A DNA stretch of 64,000 nt from Prauserella_A oleivorans. Its GTDB lineage: Bacteria > Actinomycetota > Actinomycetes > Mycobacteriales > Pseudonocardiaceae. The notes under the pieces are model-generated. The model worked only from the letters and a program-made list of their open reading frames with translations, was not told the origin of the DNA and did not search any database. The stretch spans positions 5,084,001-5,148,000 of the forward strand of contig NZ_JBHUNT010000001.1 of NCBI RefSeq assembly GCF_042685745.1. Direction: 5' to 3'. This document shows, piece after piece, positions 5,584-14,481 of the stretch. The position numbers and the translations under genes are program-made. Positions within the stretch are counted from its first letter, which is position 1; every line of letters starts with the position of its first letter.

Positions 5584-6009
5584 CTACCGGCGTGATTTGG
5601 ACCTCGGCACGAGCCTGGTCGCGGCCCACACGTCGCCGACGCTGAGGTTGGACGTCTGGGACAGCCCCACGGTGGGCACCGCCTCGGCGATCTCGCTCGG
5701 TTCGACATGGCCGGGCTGGCCGGTCTTGGGCGTCAGCACCCAGATCACACCGTTCTCGTCGAGCGGCGCCCGCGCGTCCACCAGGGCGTCGCCGAGATCC
5801 CCGTCGCCGTCCCGCCACCAGAGCAGCACCACGTCGATGACTTCGTCGGCCTCCTCATCGAGCAGCTCGGCACCGATGTGCTCCTCGATGGCAGCTCGCA
5901 GGTCGTCGTCGACGTCCTCGTCCCAGCCAATCTCCTGGACCACCATGTCCGGCTTGATCCCAAGCCTCTCGGCGACGCTGTGCTGATCAGCGTCTCCCGC
6001 GGCGACCAC
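5584..6009 (-). CDS. DUF3052 family protein
   Basis: A 141-residue acidic cytosolic protein of the actinobacterial DUF3052 family (Rv2239c-like), whose function is unknown. It starts at GTG 6009 with a strong GGAGGAG. It begins with SVAERLGIKPDMVVQEIGWD, then an acidic linker and a core VIDVVLLWWRDGDGDLGDAL. The tail is basic (RLVPRSKSRR). No metal or catalytic motif stands out. It lies between ahpE (same strand, 103 bp) and the divergent aceE, as in mycobacteria. The conserved linkage to aceE and ahpE hints at a link to central metabolism or stress, but this is inference. Confidence 0.85.
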   Translation of the reverse strand: MVAAGDADQHSVAERLGIKPDMVVQEIGWDEDVDDDLRAAIEEHIGAELLDEEADEVIDVVLLWWRDGDGDLGDALVDARAPLDENGVIWVLTPKTGQPGHVEPSEIAEAVPTVGLSQTSNLSVGDVWAATRLVPRSKSRR

Positions 6010-6385
6010 GACTTCACTCCTCCAACGACAACGGTGTGCGGGCCTGCCACCCCGGCCTGCCCGGCACTTCTTACACGGATGGGGCTAGCGAACACTGACG
6101 ACGCCTGCGGCGCAACCGTCCACACCGGAGCACCTGCTCGCCCGTGCCCAGGATCGCATGCGGAAACGCCCGGTCACACCCGGGCCGATCGGCCCGCGCG
6201 CCCCTGCGAGCGACCCGTCTGAACTAGGGTGGGAGGGAAGCCCGACCTGGGGCTTCAGCTGGCCGAACGCCGCGCACGCCGCGTCCCGCACATTACCGTT
6301 CAGTAGCGGTGTCCCGGGCTCGCGAATGCGACGACGATGGGCAGAACACAGGCATCAACGAAGCGACAATCGGCGAGGAGATCCC
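6010..6385. promoter_or_regulatory. Divergent promoter region, DUF3052 / aceE
   Basis: A 376-bp gene-free stretch between divergent genes. On the plus strand a -10-like TAGGGT lies at 6225-6230. It would give an aceE leader of roughly 150 nt containing a small inverted repeat (AGCCC/GGGCT near 6239-6254). No known riboswitch was recognised. The minus-strand promoter could not be fixed. Confidence 0.4.
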
Positions 6386-9196
6386 TTGGCCCCCCAGAAC
6401 GACAAGGCCGGGCGCGACAGCACCTCCGGCCAGGGAGCCCCGGCGCGCGTCCATGTCATCCGCAACGGACTGGCAGCGCACCTGCCCGACATCGACCCCG
6501 AGGAGACGGCCGAATGGCTGGACTCCTTCGACGCCGCACTGGCGACGGGCGGTCAGCGGCGCGCACGGTATCTGTTGCTGAGGGTGCTGGAACGCGCCCG
6601 CGAACGCAACGTCGGCGTGGCTCCACTCACCACGACGGACTACGTCAACACCATTCCCACGGAGAACGAGCCGTGGTTCCCCGGTGACGAGGAGATCGAG
6701 CGCCGTTACCGCGCGTACATCCGGTGGAACGCGGCGATCATGGTGCACCGGGCCCAGCGGCCCGGCGTCGGTGTCGGTGGCCACATCTCCACCTACGCGT
6801 CGTCGGCGGCGCTGTACGAGGTGGGCTTCAACCACTTCTTCCGCGGCAAGGACCACTCCGGGGGCGGCGACCACGTCTTCATCCAGGGCCACGCCTCCCC
6901 CGGCATCTACGCGCGGGCCTATCTGGAGGGCCGGCTGACCGCCGACCAGCTGGACGGGTTCCGCCAGGAGTTCTCGCACGCCGGCGAGGGCGGTGGGCTC
7001 CCGTCGTACCCGCACCCGCGGCTGATGCCCGAGTTCTGGGAGTACCCGACGGTGTCGATGGGCCTCGGTCCGATGAACGCCGTCTACCAGGCGCGGTTCA
7101 ACCGCTACCTGCACGCGCGTGGCATCAAGGACACCAGCGACCAGCACGTGTGGGCGTTCCTCGGCGACGGCGAGATGGACGAGCCGGAGTCGCGTGGCCT
7201 CATCCACGTGGCCGCGGGCGAGGGCCTGGACAACCTCACGTTCGTGATCAACTGCAACCTGCAGCGGCTCGACGGCCCCGTGCGCGGCAACGGCAAGATC
7301 ATCCAGGAGCTGGAGGCATACTTCCGCGGCGCGGGCTGGAACGTCATCAAGGTGATCTGGGGCCGCGAGTGGGACGCGCTGCTGCACGCCGACCGCGACG
7401 GCGCACTGGTCAACCTGATGAACACCACGCCGGACGGCGACTTCCAGACCTACAAGGCCAACGACGGCGCCTACGTCCGCGAGCACTTCTTCGGCCGCGA
7501 CCCGCGGACGAAGGAGATGGTCAAGCACCTCTCCGACGCCGACATCTGGAACCTCAAGCGCGGCGGCCACGACTACCGCAAGGTGTACGCCGCGTACAAG
7601 GCCGCCCTGGAGCACCACGGCCAGCCGACGGTGATCCTGGCGCACACGATCAAGGGCTACGGCCTCGGCCCGGCGTTCGAGGGCCGCAACGCCACGCACC
7701 AGATGAAGAAGCTGACGCTGGACGACCTCAAGCTGTTCCGCGACGCCCAGCGCATCCCGATCAGCGACGAGGAGCTGGAGCGCGACCCGAAGCTGCCGCC
7801 GTACTACCACCCGGGTGAGGACTCGCCCGAGATCGAGTACATGATCGGCCGCCGCAAGGCGCTCGGCGGATTCCTGCCGGAGCGGCGTGCGGCGCGGGCG
7901 AAGCCGCTGGTGCTGCCCGGCGACAAGGTGTACGAGGCCGTGCGCAAGGGCTCCGGCAAGCAGGAAGTCGCCACGACGATGGCGTTCGTCCGGCTCGTGC
8001 GCGAGCTGGCCAAGGACGCCGAGATCGGCAACCGGATCGTGCCGATCATCCCGGACGAGGCGCGCACGTTCGGCCTCGACTCGATGTTCCCGACGGCGAA
8101 GATCTACAACCCGCACGGGCAGACCTACACCTCCGTCGACGCGCAGCTGATGTTGGCCTACAAGGAGTCCGAGCAGGGCCAGCTGCTGCACGAGGGCATC
8201 AACGAAGCGGGCTCGACGGCGTCGTTCACCGCGGTCGGCACGTCGTACGCCACGCACGGCGAACCGATGATCCCGATCTACATCTTCTACTCGATGTTCG
8301 GGTTCCAGCGCACCGGTGACGGGCTGTACGCGGCCGCCGACCAGATGGCGCGCGGCTTCGTGCTCGGTGCCACCGCGGGCCGTACGACGCTGACCGGCGA
8401 GGGCCTGCAGCACGCGGACGGCCATTCGATCCTGCTGGCGGCCACCAACCCGGCGGCGGTGACGTACGACCCGGCGTGGTCGTTCGAGATCGCCCACATC
8501 GTGCGGGACGGCCTGCACCGGATGTACGGCGAGACCGGCCCGGACGGTAACGGCGAGAACGTCTTCTACTACATCACCGTCTACAACGAGCCGTACCAGC
8601 AGCCGGCCGAGCCGGAGAACCTGGACGTCGAGGGCCTGCTCAAGGGCCTGTACCGCTATGCGGCGGCTCCGGAGGGTGACGGCCCCGAGGCGCAGATCCT
8701 GGTCTCGGGTGTGACCATGCCGGATGCGCTCAAGGCGCAGCAGATGCTCGCCGAGGAGTGGGGCGTGCGGGCGGCCGTGTGGTCGGCGACGTCGTGGACG
8801 GAGCTGCGCCGGGAGGCCGTCGAGGTGGACCGGTACAACTTCCTGCACCCGGACGAGGAGGCACGGGTTCCGTACGTGACGCGGACGCTGCGCGACGCCA
8901 CCGGCCCGGTACTCGCCGTGTCCGACTGGATGCGTGCCGTGCCCGACCTCATCCGTCCCTGGGTGCCGACGGACATGCTGACGCTCGGCACGGACGGGTT
9001 CGGCTTCTCCGACACCCGGCCCGCAGCGCGGCGGCATTTCCTGGTGGACGCCGAGTCGATCACCGTCGGCGTGCTGACGGCGCTCGCCAGGCGCGGCGAG
9101 GTCGACCAGGCGACCGTCGCCAAGGCTGCCCGGAAGTACCGGATCGACGACGTCTCCGCGGCTGGGCCGCAGACGTCCGACTCCGGCGTCGCCTGA
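6386..9196 (+). CDS. aceE: Pyruvate dehydrogenase E1 component (homodimeric type)
   Basis: A 936-residue thiamine-diphosphate enzyme that decarboxylates pyruvate in the pyruvate dehydrogenase complex. Length fits the family (about 930 in mycobacteria). I chose TTG 6386 because GAGGAG lies 5 bp upstream and the product starts LAPQNDKAGRD. The longer open frame upstream has no family resemblance. The conserved start VHVIRNGLAAHLPDIDPEET, the ThDP-Mg loop GDGEMDEPESRG with downstream NCNLQ, and the pyrimidine-binding segment GEGLQHADGHS are all visible. It is followed by a GC-rich terminator and then fasR, linking acetyl-CoA supply to fatty acid synthesis. Confidence 0.95.
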   Translation: MAPQNDKAGRDSTSGQGAPARVHVIRNGLAAHLPDIDPEETAEWLDSFDAALATGGQRRARYLLLRVLERARERNVGVAPLTTTDYVNTIPTENEPWFPGDEEIERRYRAYIRWNAAIMVHRAQRPGVGVGGHISTYASSAALYEVGFNHFFRGKDHSGGGDHVFIQGHASPGIYARAYLEGRLTADQLDGFRQEFSHAGEGGGLPSYPHPRLMPEFWEYPTVSMGLGPMNAVYQARFNRYLHARGIKDTSDQHVWAFLGDGEMDEPESRGLIHVAAGEGLDNLTFVINCNLQRLDGPVRGNGKIIQELEAYFRGAGWNVIKVIWGREWDALLHADRDGALVNLMNTTPDGDFQTYKANDGAYVREHFFGRDPRTKEMVKHLSDADIWNLKRGGHDYRKVYAAYKAALEHHGQPTVILAHTIKGYGLGPAFEGRNATHQMKKLTLDDLKLFRDAQRIPISDEELERDPKLPPYYHPGEDSPEIEYMIGRRKALGGFLPERRAARAKPLVLPGDKVYEAVRKGSGKQEVATTMAFVRLVRELAKDAEIGNRIVPIIPDEARTFGLDSMFPTAKIYNPHGQTYTSVDAQLMLAYKESEQGQLLHEGINEAGSTASFTAVGTSYATHGEPMIPIYIFYSMFGFQRTGDGLYAAADQMARGFVLGATAGRTTLTGEGLQHADGHSILLAATNPAAVTYDPAWSFEIAHIVRDGLHRMYGETGPDGNGENVFYYITVYNEPYQQPAEPENLDVEGLLKGLYRYAAAPEGDGPEAQILVSGVTMPDALKAQQMLAEEWGVRAAVWSATSWTELRREAVEVDRYNFLHPDEEARVPYVTRTLRDATGPVLAVSDWMRAVPDLIRPWVPTDMLTLGTDGFGFSDTRPAARRHFLVDAESITVGVLTALARRGEVDQATVAKAARKYRIDDVSAAGPQTSDSGVA

Positions 9197-9210
9197 GCTC
9201 CCGCGACGAG

Positions 9211-9258
9211 GCCCCGGCGTGCCGTCCCCTTCCGCCGGAAGGGAACGCGCGCCGGGGC
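9211..9258 (+). terminator. aceE terminator
   Basis: GCCCCGGCG (9211-9219) pairs with CGCCGGGGC (9250-9258), with an inner CCTTCC/GGAAGG hairpin, and is followed by TTTC. It lies 14 bp after the aceE stop. Confidence 0.75.
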
Positions 9259-9445
9259 TTTCCCGGGCCGAGGTGTCCGCTGTGGACGTCGTGAGCCGGA
9301 CGGCGCTGCGCTCTCCGGCAAGCCCATTCCCACGCCTCACCGGCCCTTCCGCCGACTCGGCGAACTGCCGCCCCGATAGGGTGAGAGCCCTGGCGAGGCT
9401 TGATCCACAAGGTCCATAGTGGAATCACCGGTGGGGACCGGGGAG

Positions 9446-9494
9446 ACGAGACCGCCCGACGCCGCGTGAACCGCAGCGCGTCGGGCGGTCTCGT
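9446..9494. terminator. 17-bp perfect hairpin between aceE and fasR
   Basis: ACGAGACCGCCCGACGC (9446-9462) pairs perfectly with 9478-9494 around a 15-nt loop. It is a second strong hairpin in the aceE-fasR gap (9197-9544), so read-through from aceE into fasR should be low. No gene is seen in this gap. Confidence 0.6.
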
Positions 9495-9529
9495 AATGTC
9501 CGGGCGTGTCTGCCACCCCGCCCGCCACG

Positions 9530-9535
9530 TAGGAT
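9530..9535 (+). promoter_or_regulatory. Candidate -10 box of a leaderless fasR transcript
   Basis: TAGGAT lies 9 nt before the ATG at 9545, and no Shine-Dalgarno sequence is present. The transcript may start at or next to the start codon. Confidence 0.45.
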
Positions 9536-9544
9536 CGCCAGCAA

Positions 9545-10738
9545 ATGGCACCTCAGAAGCGGCAGCGCCTGTCCGCCAGGACCCTGCGTGAACTCGAACG
9601 AGCCTCCGGCCGACTCGCCAAGGCGAGCGTGGCGGCCATGGAGGAACGGCTGCCGTGGTTCTGCCGGATGCCCGCCGACCAGCGCGCCAGCGTCCTGCTC
9701 ATCACCCAGACCGGCGCCGCCGGGTTCGTCCGCTGGCTCCGTGACTCGCAGGAGGCGCTCAAGCTCACCACGGAGGCCTTCCGCTCGGCGCCGCGTGAGC
9801 TGTCGCGCTGGATCAGCCTCCGGCAGACCGTGGGTCTGGTCCGGCTGGCCATCGAGGTATTCGAGGAGCAGCTGCCCGACTTCGCGGCCGACGACGACGA
9901 ACGCGCTGCCCTCATCGAAGGCATCCTGCGCTACGGCCGGGAGGTGGCCTTCGCCGCCGCCAACTCCTACGCCGCCGCGGCCGAGGCCCGGGGCGCGTGG
10001 GACGCACGCCTCGAGGCGCTCGTGGTCGACGGCATCGTGCGTGGCGACGCCGAGGAGTCCGTGCTCTCCCGGGCGGCGGCTCTCGGCTGGGACCCGGCCG
10101 CCCAGGCCACCGTCCTCGTCGGCAACCCGCCGTCGGACGATCCGCCGGCCGTGGTGTTCGAGGTCCGCAGCAAGGCCGCGCGAGCGGGCTGCCCGGTGCT
10201 GCTCGGTGTCCAGGGCTCCCGGCTCGTCGTGGTGGCCGGTGGCCCGACCGAGGGCGGCCCGCGCGACCAGTCATTGCTCACGACGCTGTCCACGGCGTTC
10301 GCGGAGGGTCCGGTGGTCGCCGGACCCACGGTGGACAGCCTCGCCGAGGCGCACCACAGCGCGGTCGAGGCACTGTCCGGCCTGCGCGCGGTCGTCGGCT
10401 GGCCGTCCGCCCCGCGCCCGGCCCGCTCGGCCGACCTGCTGCCCGAGCGGGCGCTGGCCGGCGACGCCGGGGCTGAACGCCAGCTCATCGAGGGCATCGC
10501 CCGTCCGCTGGAGGAAGCGGGGCCGGCGCTGCTGGAGACGATCGAGGCCTATCTCGAGACCGGCGGCGTGCTGGAGACCTGCGCCCGGCAGCTCTTCGTC
10601 CACCCGAACACCGTGCGGTACCGCCTGCGCAAGGCCGCCGAGCTGACCGGTCGCAACGCGGGCGATCCACGCGACGCCCTGGTGCTGCGCATCGCGCTGA
10701 CGGTCGGCAGGCTGGCACGGGCCCGCGGTCTGTGGTGA
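9545..10738 (+). CDS. fasR: FasR-like PucR-type regulator of fatty acid synthesis
   Basis: A 397-residue transcription factor. The C-terminal helix-turn-helix of the PucR/CdaR type (about 335-390) reads LETCARQLFVHPNTVRYRLRKA. The N-terminal 200 residues are helical and match the FasR type rather than GAF-containing relatives. In Streptomyces coelicolor, FasR (encoded just upstream of fabD-fabH-acpP-fabF) activates that operon. The same position here, 195 bp before fabD, makes the same role likely. ATG 9545 has no ribosome-binding site but has a -10-like TAGGAT just upstream. A palindrome at 10773-10786 is a candidate binding site. Confidence 0.85.
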   Translation: MAPQKRQRLSARTLRELERASGRLAKASVAAMEERLPWFCRMPADQRASVLLITQTGAAGFVRWLRDSQEALKLTTEAFRSAPRELSRWISLRQTVGLVRLAIEVFEEQLPDFAADDDERAALIEGILRYGREVAFAAANSYAAAAEARGAWDARLEALVVDGIVRGDAEESVLSRAAALGWDPAAQATVLVGNPPSDDPPAVVFEVRSKAARAGCPVLLGVQGSRLVVVAGGPTEGGPRDQSLLTTLSTAFAEGPVVAGPTVDSLAEAHHSAVEALSGLRAVVGWPSAPRPARSADLLPERALAGDAGAERQLIEGIARPLEEAGPALLETIEAYLETGGVLETCARQLFVHPNTVRYRLRKAAELTGRNAGDPRDALVLRIALTVGRLARARGLW

Positions 10739-10772
10739 CCGTCCGCCACCGTCAACGGCACCCCGCGATGGC

Positions 10773-10786
10773 GTGACCGATGTCAC
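10773..10786. promoter_or_regulatory. Candidate FasR-type operator upstream of fabD
   Basis: GTGAC-CGAT-GTCAC is a perfect 5-bp inverted repeat with a 4-bp spacer in the 195-bp fasR-fabD gap. It is the clearest symmetric site in that gap. Assignment to FasR is by position only. Confidence 0.35.
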
Positions 10787-10933
10787 CACAGAAACTGCTC
10801 GAAACCGACAACGCGGGCCCTGTCCCCGAGCCGGTGAGCCCGGGTGCTTTGTAGGCTCCCCACAAGGTCGAGCCGGTTACTTCGTGACCGGTCAGCATCC
10901 CGGCGGACCGCTCCCGCCGTGTTCCCTGAAGGA

Positions 10934-11833
10934 GTGATCGCGCTTCTCTGCCCCGGCCAGGGCTCTCAGGCCCCTGGCATGCTCACTCCCTGGCTCGAAC
11001 TCGACGGCGCACGTGAGCGCCTCCGGCAATGGTCCGATCGCGCGGGGCTCGACCTGCTGCGACTGGGCACCGAGGCCGACGCGGAGGAGATCCAGGACAC
11101 CGCGATCACCCAGCCGCTGATCGTGGCCGCGTCGCTGCTGGCCGCCGAGCACCTGCCCGCGGGCGTGCCCGAGGACGCTCCCGTCGCCGGGCACTCCGTC
11201 GGCGAGCTCGCCGCCGCCGCCGTCGCCGGGGTGTTCTCCGCGGACGATGCCGTCGCGCTGGCCGCCGTCCGCGGCGCCGAGATGGCCAAGGCCTGCGCCA
11301 TCGAACCGACCAGCATGGCGGCCGTGATGCTCGGCGAGCCCGAGCGCGTCGTCGCGTGGCTGCACGAACAAGGCCTCGAAGCCGCCAATCGGAACGGCGC
11401 CGGGCAGATCGTCGCGTCCGGCTCGGCCCAGGCCATCGAGAAGATCGTCGCCGAGCCGCTGGAGGGCACCAAGGTGCGCCCGCTCAAGGTGGCCGGCGCC
11501 TTCCACACCGCCTACATGGCGCCCGCCGAGGAGGCGCTGCGCGCGCACGCCGCGGGCATCACGCCGAACGACCCCACCCGTCCGCTGCTGTCCAACGCCG
11601 ACGGCACGGTGGTCACCAGCGGCGCGGAGTACCTCGACCGGCTCGTCAAGCAGGTCACCAGGCCCGTCCGGTGGGACCTGACCATGCGCGGGCTCGCCGA
11701 CCTCGGCGTCACCACCACGGTCGAGCTGCCGCCCGCGGGTACGCTGACCGGTCTGGTCCGCCGCGAGCTCAAGGGCACGGTGACCGGCACCGTGTCGCTG
11801 AAGACCCCCGCCAACCTGGAGGACGTGCGATGA
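10934..11833 (+). CDS. fabD: Malonyl-CoA:ACP transacylase
   Basis: A 299-residue cytosolic enzyme that moves malonate from CoA to acyl carrier protein. The start GTG 10934 gives VIALLCPGQGSQAPGM, which matches family N-termini. The open frame upstream does not. The active-site serine is S88 in GHSVGE and the catalytic partner is H191 in GAFHTAYM. R114 in AAVRGAEM and the early GQGSQ oxyanion loop are also present. A GAAGGA lies directly before the start. The stop overlaps the ATG of fabH (ATGA). It is the first gene of the fabD-fabH-acpP-fabF operon. Confidence 0.95.
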   Translation: MIALLCPGQGSQAPGMLTPWLELDGARERLRQWSDRAGLDLLRLGTEADAEEIQDTAITQPLIVAASLLAAEHLPAGVPEDAPVAGHSVGELAAAAVAGVFSADDAVALAAVRGAEMAKACAIEPTSMAAVMLGEPERVVAWLHEQGLEAANRNGAGQIVASGSAQAIEKIVAEPLEGTKVRPLKVAGAFHTAYMAPAEEALRAHAAGITPNDPTRPLLSNADGTVVTSGAEYLDRLVKQVTRPVRWDLTMRGLADLGVTTTVELPPAGTLTGLVRRELKGTVTGTVSLKTPANLEDVR

Positions 11834-12816
11834 CAGGTGGCCGACCGGCACTGACCCTGCGGCGGGGCCCGGACGCCACGCGGGTACTGGGCGTGGGCAG
11901 CACGCAGCCCGACCGCCGCGTCACCAACGACGACCTGGCGCAGCTCATGGACACCGACGACCAGTGGATCCGCGACCGGGTCGGCATCGTCGAACGCCGG
12001 TTCGCGGCCAAGGACGAGCTGCTCGTGGACATGGCCGTCACGGCGGGCGCGAAGGCACTCGCCGACGCGGGCACCGATCCATCCGAAGTGGACACGGTCA
12101 TCGTGCCGAACTGCTCGATGCTCTCCCCCATTCCCAACGCCGCCGCGCAGGTCGCCGACCGCATCGGCATCAAGGCGGCCGGTGCGTTCGACCTCAACGC
12201 GGCGTGCGCCGGCTTCTGTTACGGCCTCGGGGTCGCCTCGGATCTCGTCCGCGCGGGCTCGGCGAAGACGGCGCTGGTGATCGGCGCCGAGAAGCTCACC
12301 GACGTCGTGGACCCGGTGGACCGGTCGACGGCGATCATCTTCGCCGACGGCGCCGGTGCCGCACTGGTCGGTCCCGCCGAGGAACCGGGCATCGGTCCGA
12401 TCGCCTGGGGCAGCGCGGGCGACCAGGTGGACATGATCTACATGCGCGACCACCGCTACATCTACCAGGAGGGTCAGGCGGTCTTCCGCTGGGCGACCAC
12501 GCAGATGGCGCCGGTCGCCATGCGTGCGGTCGAGCTCGCCGGGCTTCAGCTGTCCGATGTGGACGTCCTGATCCCGCACCAGGCGAACCTGCGGATCGTC
12601 GAGGCCATCGCGAAGCGGCTGCGCGCCAAGGGTGCCCGCGACGACCTGGTGGTGGCCGACGACATCCGCTACTCCGGCAACACCTCGTCGGCCTCCATCC
12701 CGATCGCGCTCGATCACATGCGTGCCGCGGGCACCGTCAAATCGGGTGACGTCGTGCTGATGGTCGGGTTCGGTGCGGGCCTGTCGTACGCGGGTCAGGT
12801 CATCATCTGCCCGTGA
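11830..12816 (+). CDS. fabH: 3-oxoacyl-ACP synthase III
   Basis: A 328-residue condensing enzyme that starts fatty acid synthesis by joining an acyl-CoA with malonyl-ACP. The catalytic triad is complete: C126 (NAACAGF), H250 (IPHQANLRI) and N284 (SGNTSSAS). The ATG at 11830 overlaps the fabD stop by four bases, which fixes the start. Presence of fabH inside the fabD operon follows Streptomyces rather than mycobacteria, where this slot holds acpM. Primer choice in this group often includes branched acyl-CoA, but that cannot be read here. Confidence 0.95.
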   Translation: MTGGRPALTLRRGPDATRVLGVGSTQPDRRVTNDDLAQLMDTDDQWIRDRVGIVERRFAAKDELLVDMAVTAGAKALADAGTDPSEVDTVIVPNCSMLSPIPNAAAQVADRIGIKAAGAFDLNAACAGFCYGLGVASDLVRAGSAKTALVIGAEKLTDVVDPVDRSTAIIFADGAGAALVGPAEEPGIGPIAWGSAGDQVDMIYMRDHRYIYQEGQAVFRWATTQMAPVAMRAVELAGLQLSDVDVLIPHQANLRIVEAIAKRLRAKGARDDLVVADDIRYSGNTSSASIPIALDHMRAAGTVKSGDVVLMVGFGAGLSYAGQVIICP

Positions 12817-12888
12817 GATTCCAGACACGGGCGGGCGTTAAGGTCCCGTCGCAGGCGTCAACGCTGAAATAGGAAGGAAACCGCCAAA

Positions 12889-13134
12889 GTGGCAGACAAA
12901 GCAGAGATCCTGTCCGGGCTCGCCGAGATCGTCGAAGAGGTCGCCGGCGTGGCGCAGGACGACGTGACCGCCGAGAAGTCCTTCGTGGACGACCTGGACA
13001 TCGACTCGCTGTCGATGGTCGAGATCGCCGTCCAGGCCGAGGACAAGTTCGGCGTGAAGATCCCGGACGACGAGCTCGCGAACCTCAAGACGGTGGGCGA
13101 CGCCGTGGACTACGTCTCGGCGAACGCCAAGTAA
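12889..13134 (+). CDS. acpP: Acyl carrier protein
   Basis: An 81-residue acidic carrier protein of type II fatty acid synthesis. The phosphopantetheine attachment site is S40 in the DIDSLSMVE motif. The start is GTG 12889, preceded by AGGAAGGAAA at normal spacing. The four-helix composition and length are typical for non-mycobacterial ACPs; it lacks the long C-terminal extension of AcpM. It lies 72 bp after fabH and 31 bp before fabF, in the same operon. Confidence 0.96.
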   Translation: MADKAEILSGLAEIVEEVAGVAQDDVTAEKSFVDDLDIDSLSMVEIAVQAEDKFGVKIPDDELANLKTVGDAVDYVSANAK

Positions 13135-13165
13135 GACACCGGCTGGCTACCTCGGGGAGACTCCT

Positions 13166-14413
13166 ATGAGCAACACCGACGTCGTGATCACCGGGCTCGG
13201 CGCCACCACGCCACTCGGAGGGGACGTCACGTCCACGTGGGACGGGCTGCTCGCCGGCCGGAGCGGCGTCCGGACCATCGAAGCCGACTGGGTCGAGAAG
13301 TACGACCTGCCGGTGAAGATCGGCGCTCCCCTCGCCGAGGAGCCGACGGAACGGATCCCGCGTGTCCAGGCACGCCGGCTCGACCGCTGTGAGCAGGTGG
13401 CGCTCATCGCCGCCCGGCAGGCGTGGGCGGACGCGGGCTTCGGCGAGCAGACCGACGAGCACACCGACGTCGACCCGGAGCGCCTCGGCGTGTCCATCGG
13501 TTCCGGCATCGGTGGCCCCGTCACGCTGCTGAACCAGGACGATCTGCTCGAGGAGCACGGCATTCGCAAGGTGTCGCCGCTCACCGTGCCGATGCTGATG
13601 CCCAACGGCCCGGCGGCCCACGTCGGGATCGATCTCAAGGCCCGTGCCGGAGTGCACTCGCCCGCTTCGGCGTGTGCCTCCGGTGCGGAGGGCATCGCGA
13701 ACGGGCTCCAGATGATCCAGTCCGGCCGGGCCGACGTCGTGGTGGCAGGCGGCGCTGAGGCGTGCATCGCGCCGATCACGATCGCGGGCTTCGCCCAGGC
13801 GAGGACCGTGTCGACCCGCAACGACGACCCGGAACACGCCTCCCGCCCGTTCGATGTCGGGCGCGACGGCTTCGTGCTCGGTGAGGGAGCCGGCGTGGTG
13901 GTGCTGGAACGGGCCGACCGCGCCGAGGCACGGGGCGCGCGGATCTACGCCCGCCTCAGCGGATACGGCATCACCTCGGACGCCTACCACATCACGGGCA
14001 ACCACCCGGAGGGCATCGGCCAGATCGCGGCGATGCACAACGCCCTCACCATGGCGGGGCTCAGCGCACGCGACGTCGGCCACGTCAACGCGCACGCGAC
14101 GTCCACCGTCGTGGGCGACGTGGGCGAGGCCGCGGCCATCAAGAAGGCCATCGGGGACCACCCGGTGGTCACCGCGCCCAAGAGCGCACTCGGACACCTC
14201 GTCGGTGGCGCGGGCGCGGTCGAGGGCATCATCACGATCCTGTCCATCTACCACGGCATCGTGCCGATGACGCTGAACCTCGAGGATCTCGACCCGAAGG
14301 TCGAGCTCGACGTGGTGGCGGGTGAACCGCGCAAGGTGGAGCTGCACGCCGCGATCAGCAACTCGTTCGGCTTCGGCGGGCACAACACGGCGCTGCTGTT
14401 CACCGCCGCCTGA
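13166..14413 (+). CDS. fabF: 3-oxoacyl-ACP synthase II
   Basis: A 415-residue elongating condensing enzyme (KAS II, KasA-like). The catalytic residues are C170 (ASACASGAEG), H310 (NAHATST), K339 and H344 (KSALGHLVGGAG). The glycine-rich end NSFGFGGHN is intact. ATG 13166 follows CGGGGAGACTCCT at suitable spacing. It closes the fab operon, and a strong hairpin follows. No second KAS (kasB) or accD is present downstream, unlike mycobacteria, which fits a lineage that need not make mycolic acids with this locus. Confidence 0.95.
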   Translation: MSNTDVVITGLGATTPLGGDVTSTWDGLLAGRSGVRTIEADWVEKYDLPVKIGAPLAEEPTERIPRVQARRLDRCEQVALIAARQAWADAGFGEQTDEHTDVDPERLGVSIGSGIGGPVTLLNQDDLLEEHGIRKVSPLTVPMLMPNGPAAHVGIDLKARAGVHSPASACASGAEGIANGLQMIQSGRADVVVAGGAEACIAPITIAGFAQARTVSTRNDDPEHASRPFDVGRDGFVLGEGAGVVVLERADRAEARGARIYARLSGYGITSDAYHITGNHPEGIGQIAAMHNALTMAGLSARDVGHVNAHATSTVVGDVGEAAAIKKAIGDHPVVTAPKSALGHLVGGAGAVEGIITILSIYHGIVPMTLNLEDLDPKVELDVVAGEPRKVELHAAISNSFGFGGHNTALLFTAA

Positions 14414-14434
14414 TCCGCAACCACCCGGCAGCAT

Positions 14435-14476
14435 CGAGGCCACCGTGGCGCGTCCGGCGCGCCCACGGTGGCCTCG
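14435..14476. terminator. Bidirectional terminator of the fab operon
   Basis: CGAGGCCACCGTGG (14435-14448) pairs perfectly with CCACGGTGGCCTCG (14463-14476). It lies between convergent fabF and the following minus-strand gene and could serve both. Confidence 0.8.
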
Positions 14477-14481
14477 TCACG

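Noticed and set aside
6158..6385. aceE start at 6158 or ATG 6326
   Set aside because: No ribosome-binding site and no homology in the added residues; GAGGAG precedes TTG 6386, which gives the family N-terminus.
6293..9340. Open frame of 1015 codons antisense to aceE
   Set aside because: Composition (Arg, Val, Asp, His runs) is that of a codon shadow; aceE on the plus strand has full family motifs.
10844..10933. Longer fabD starting at 10844
   Set aside because: The extra 30 residues have no family match; the product from GTG 10934 begins exactly like other FabD proteins.
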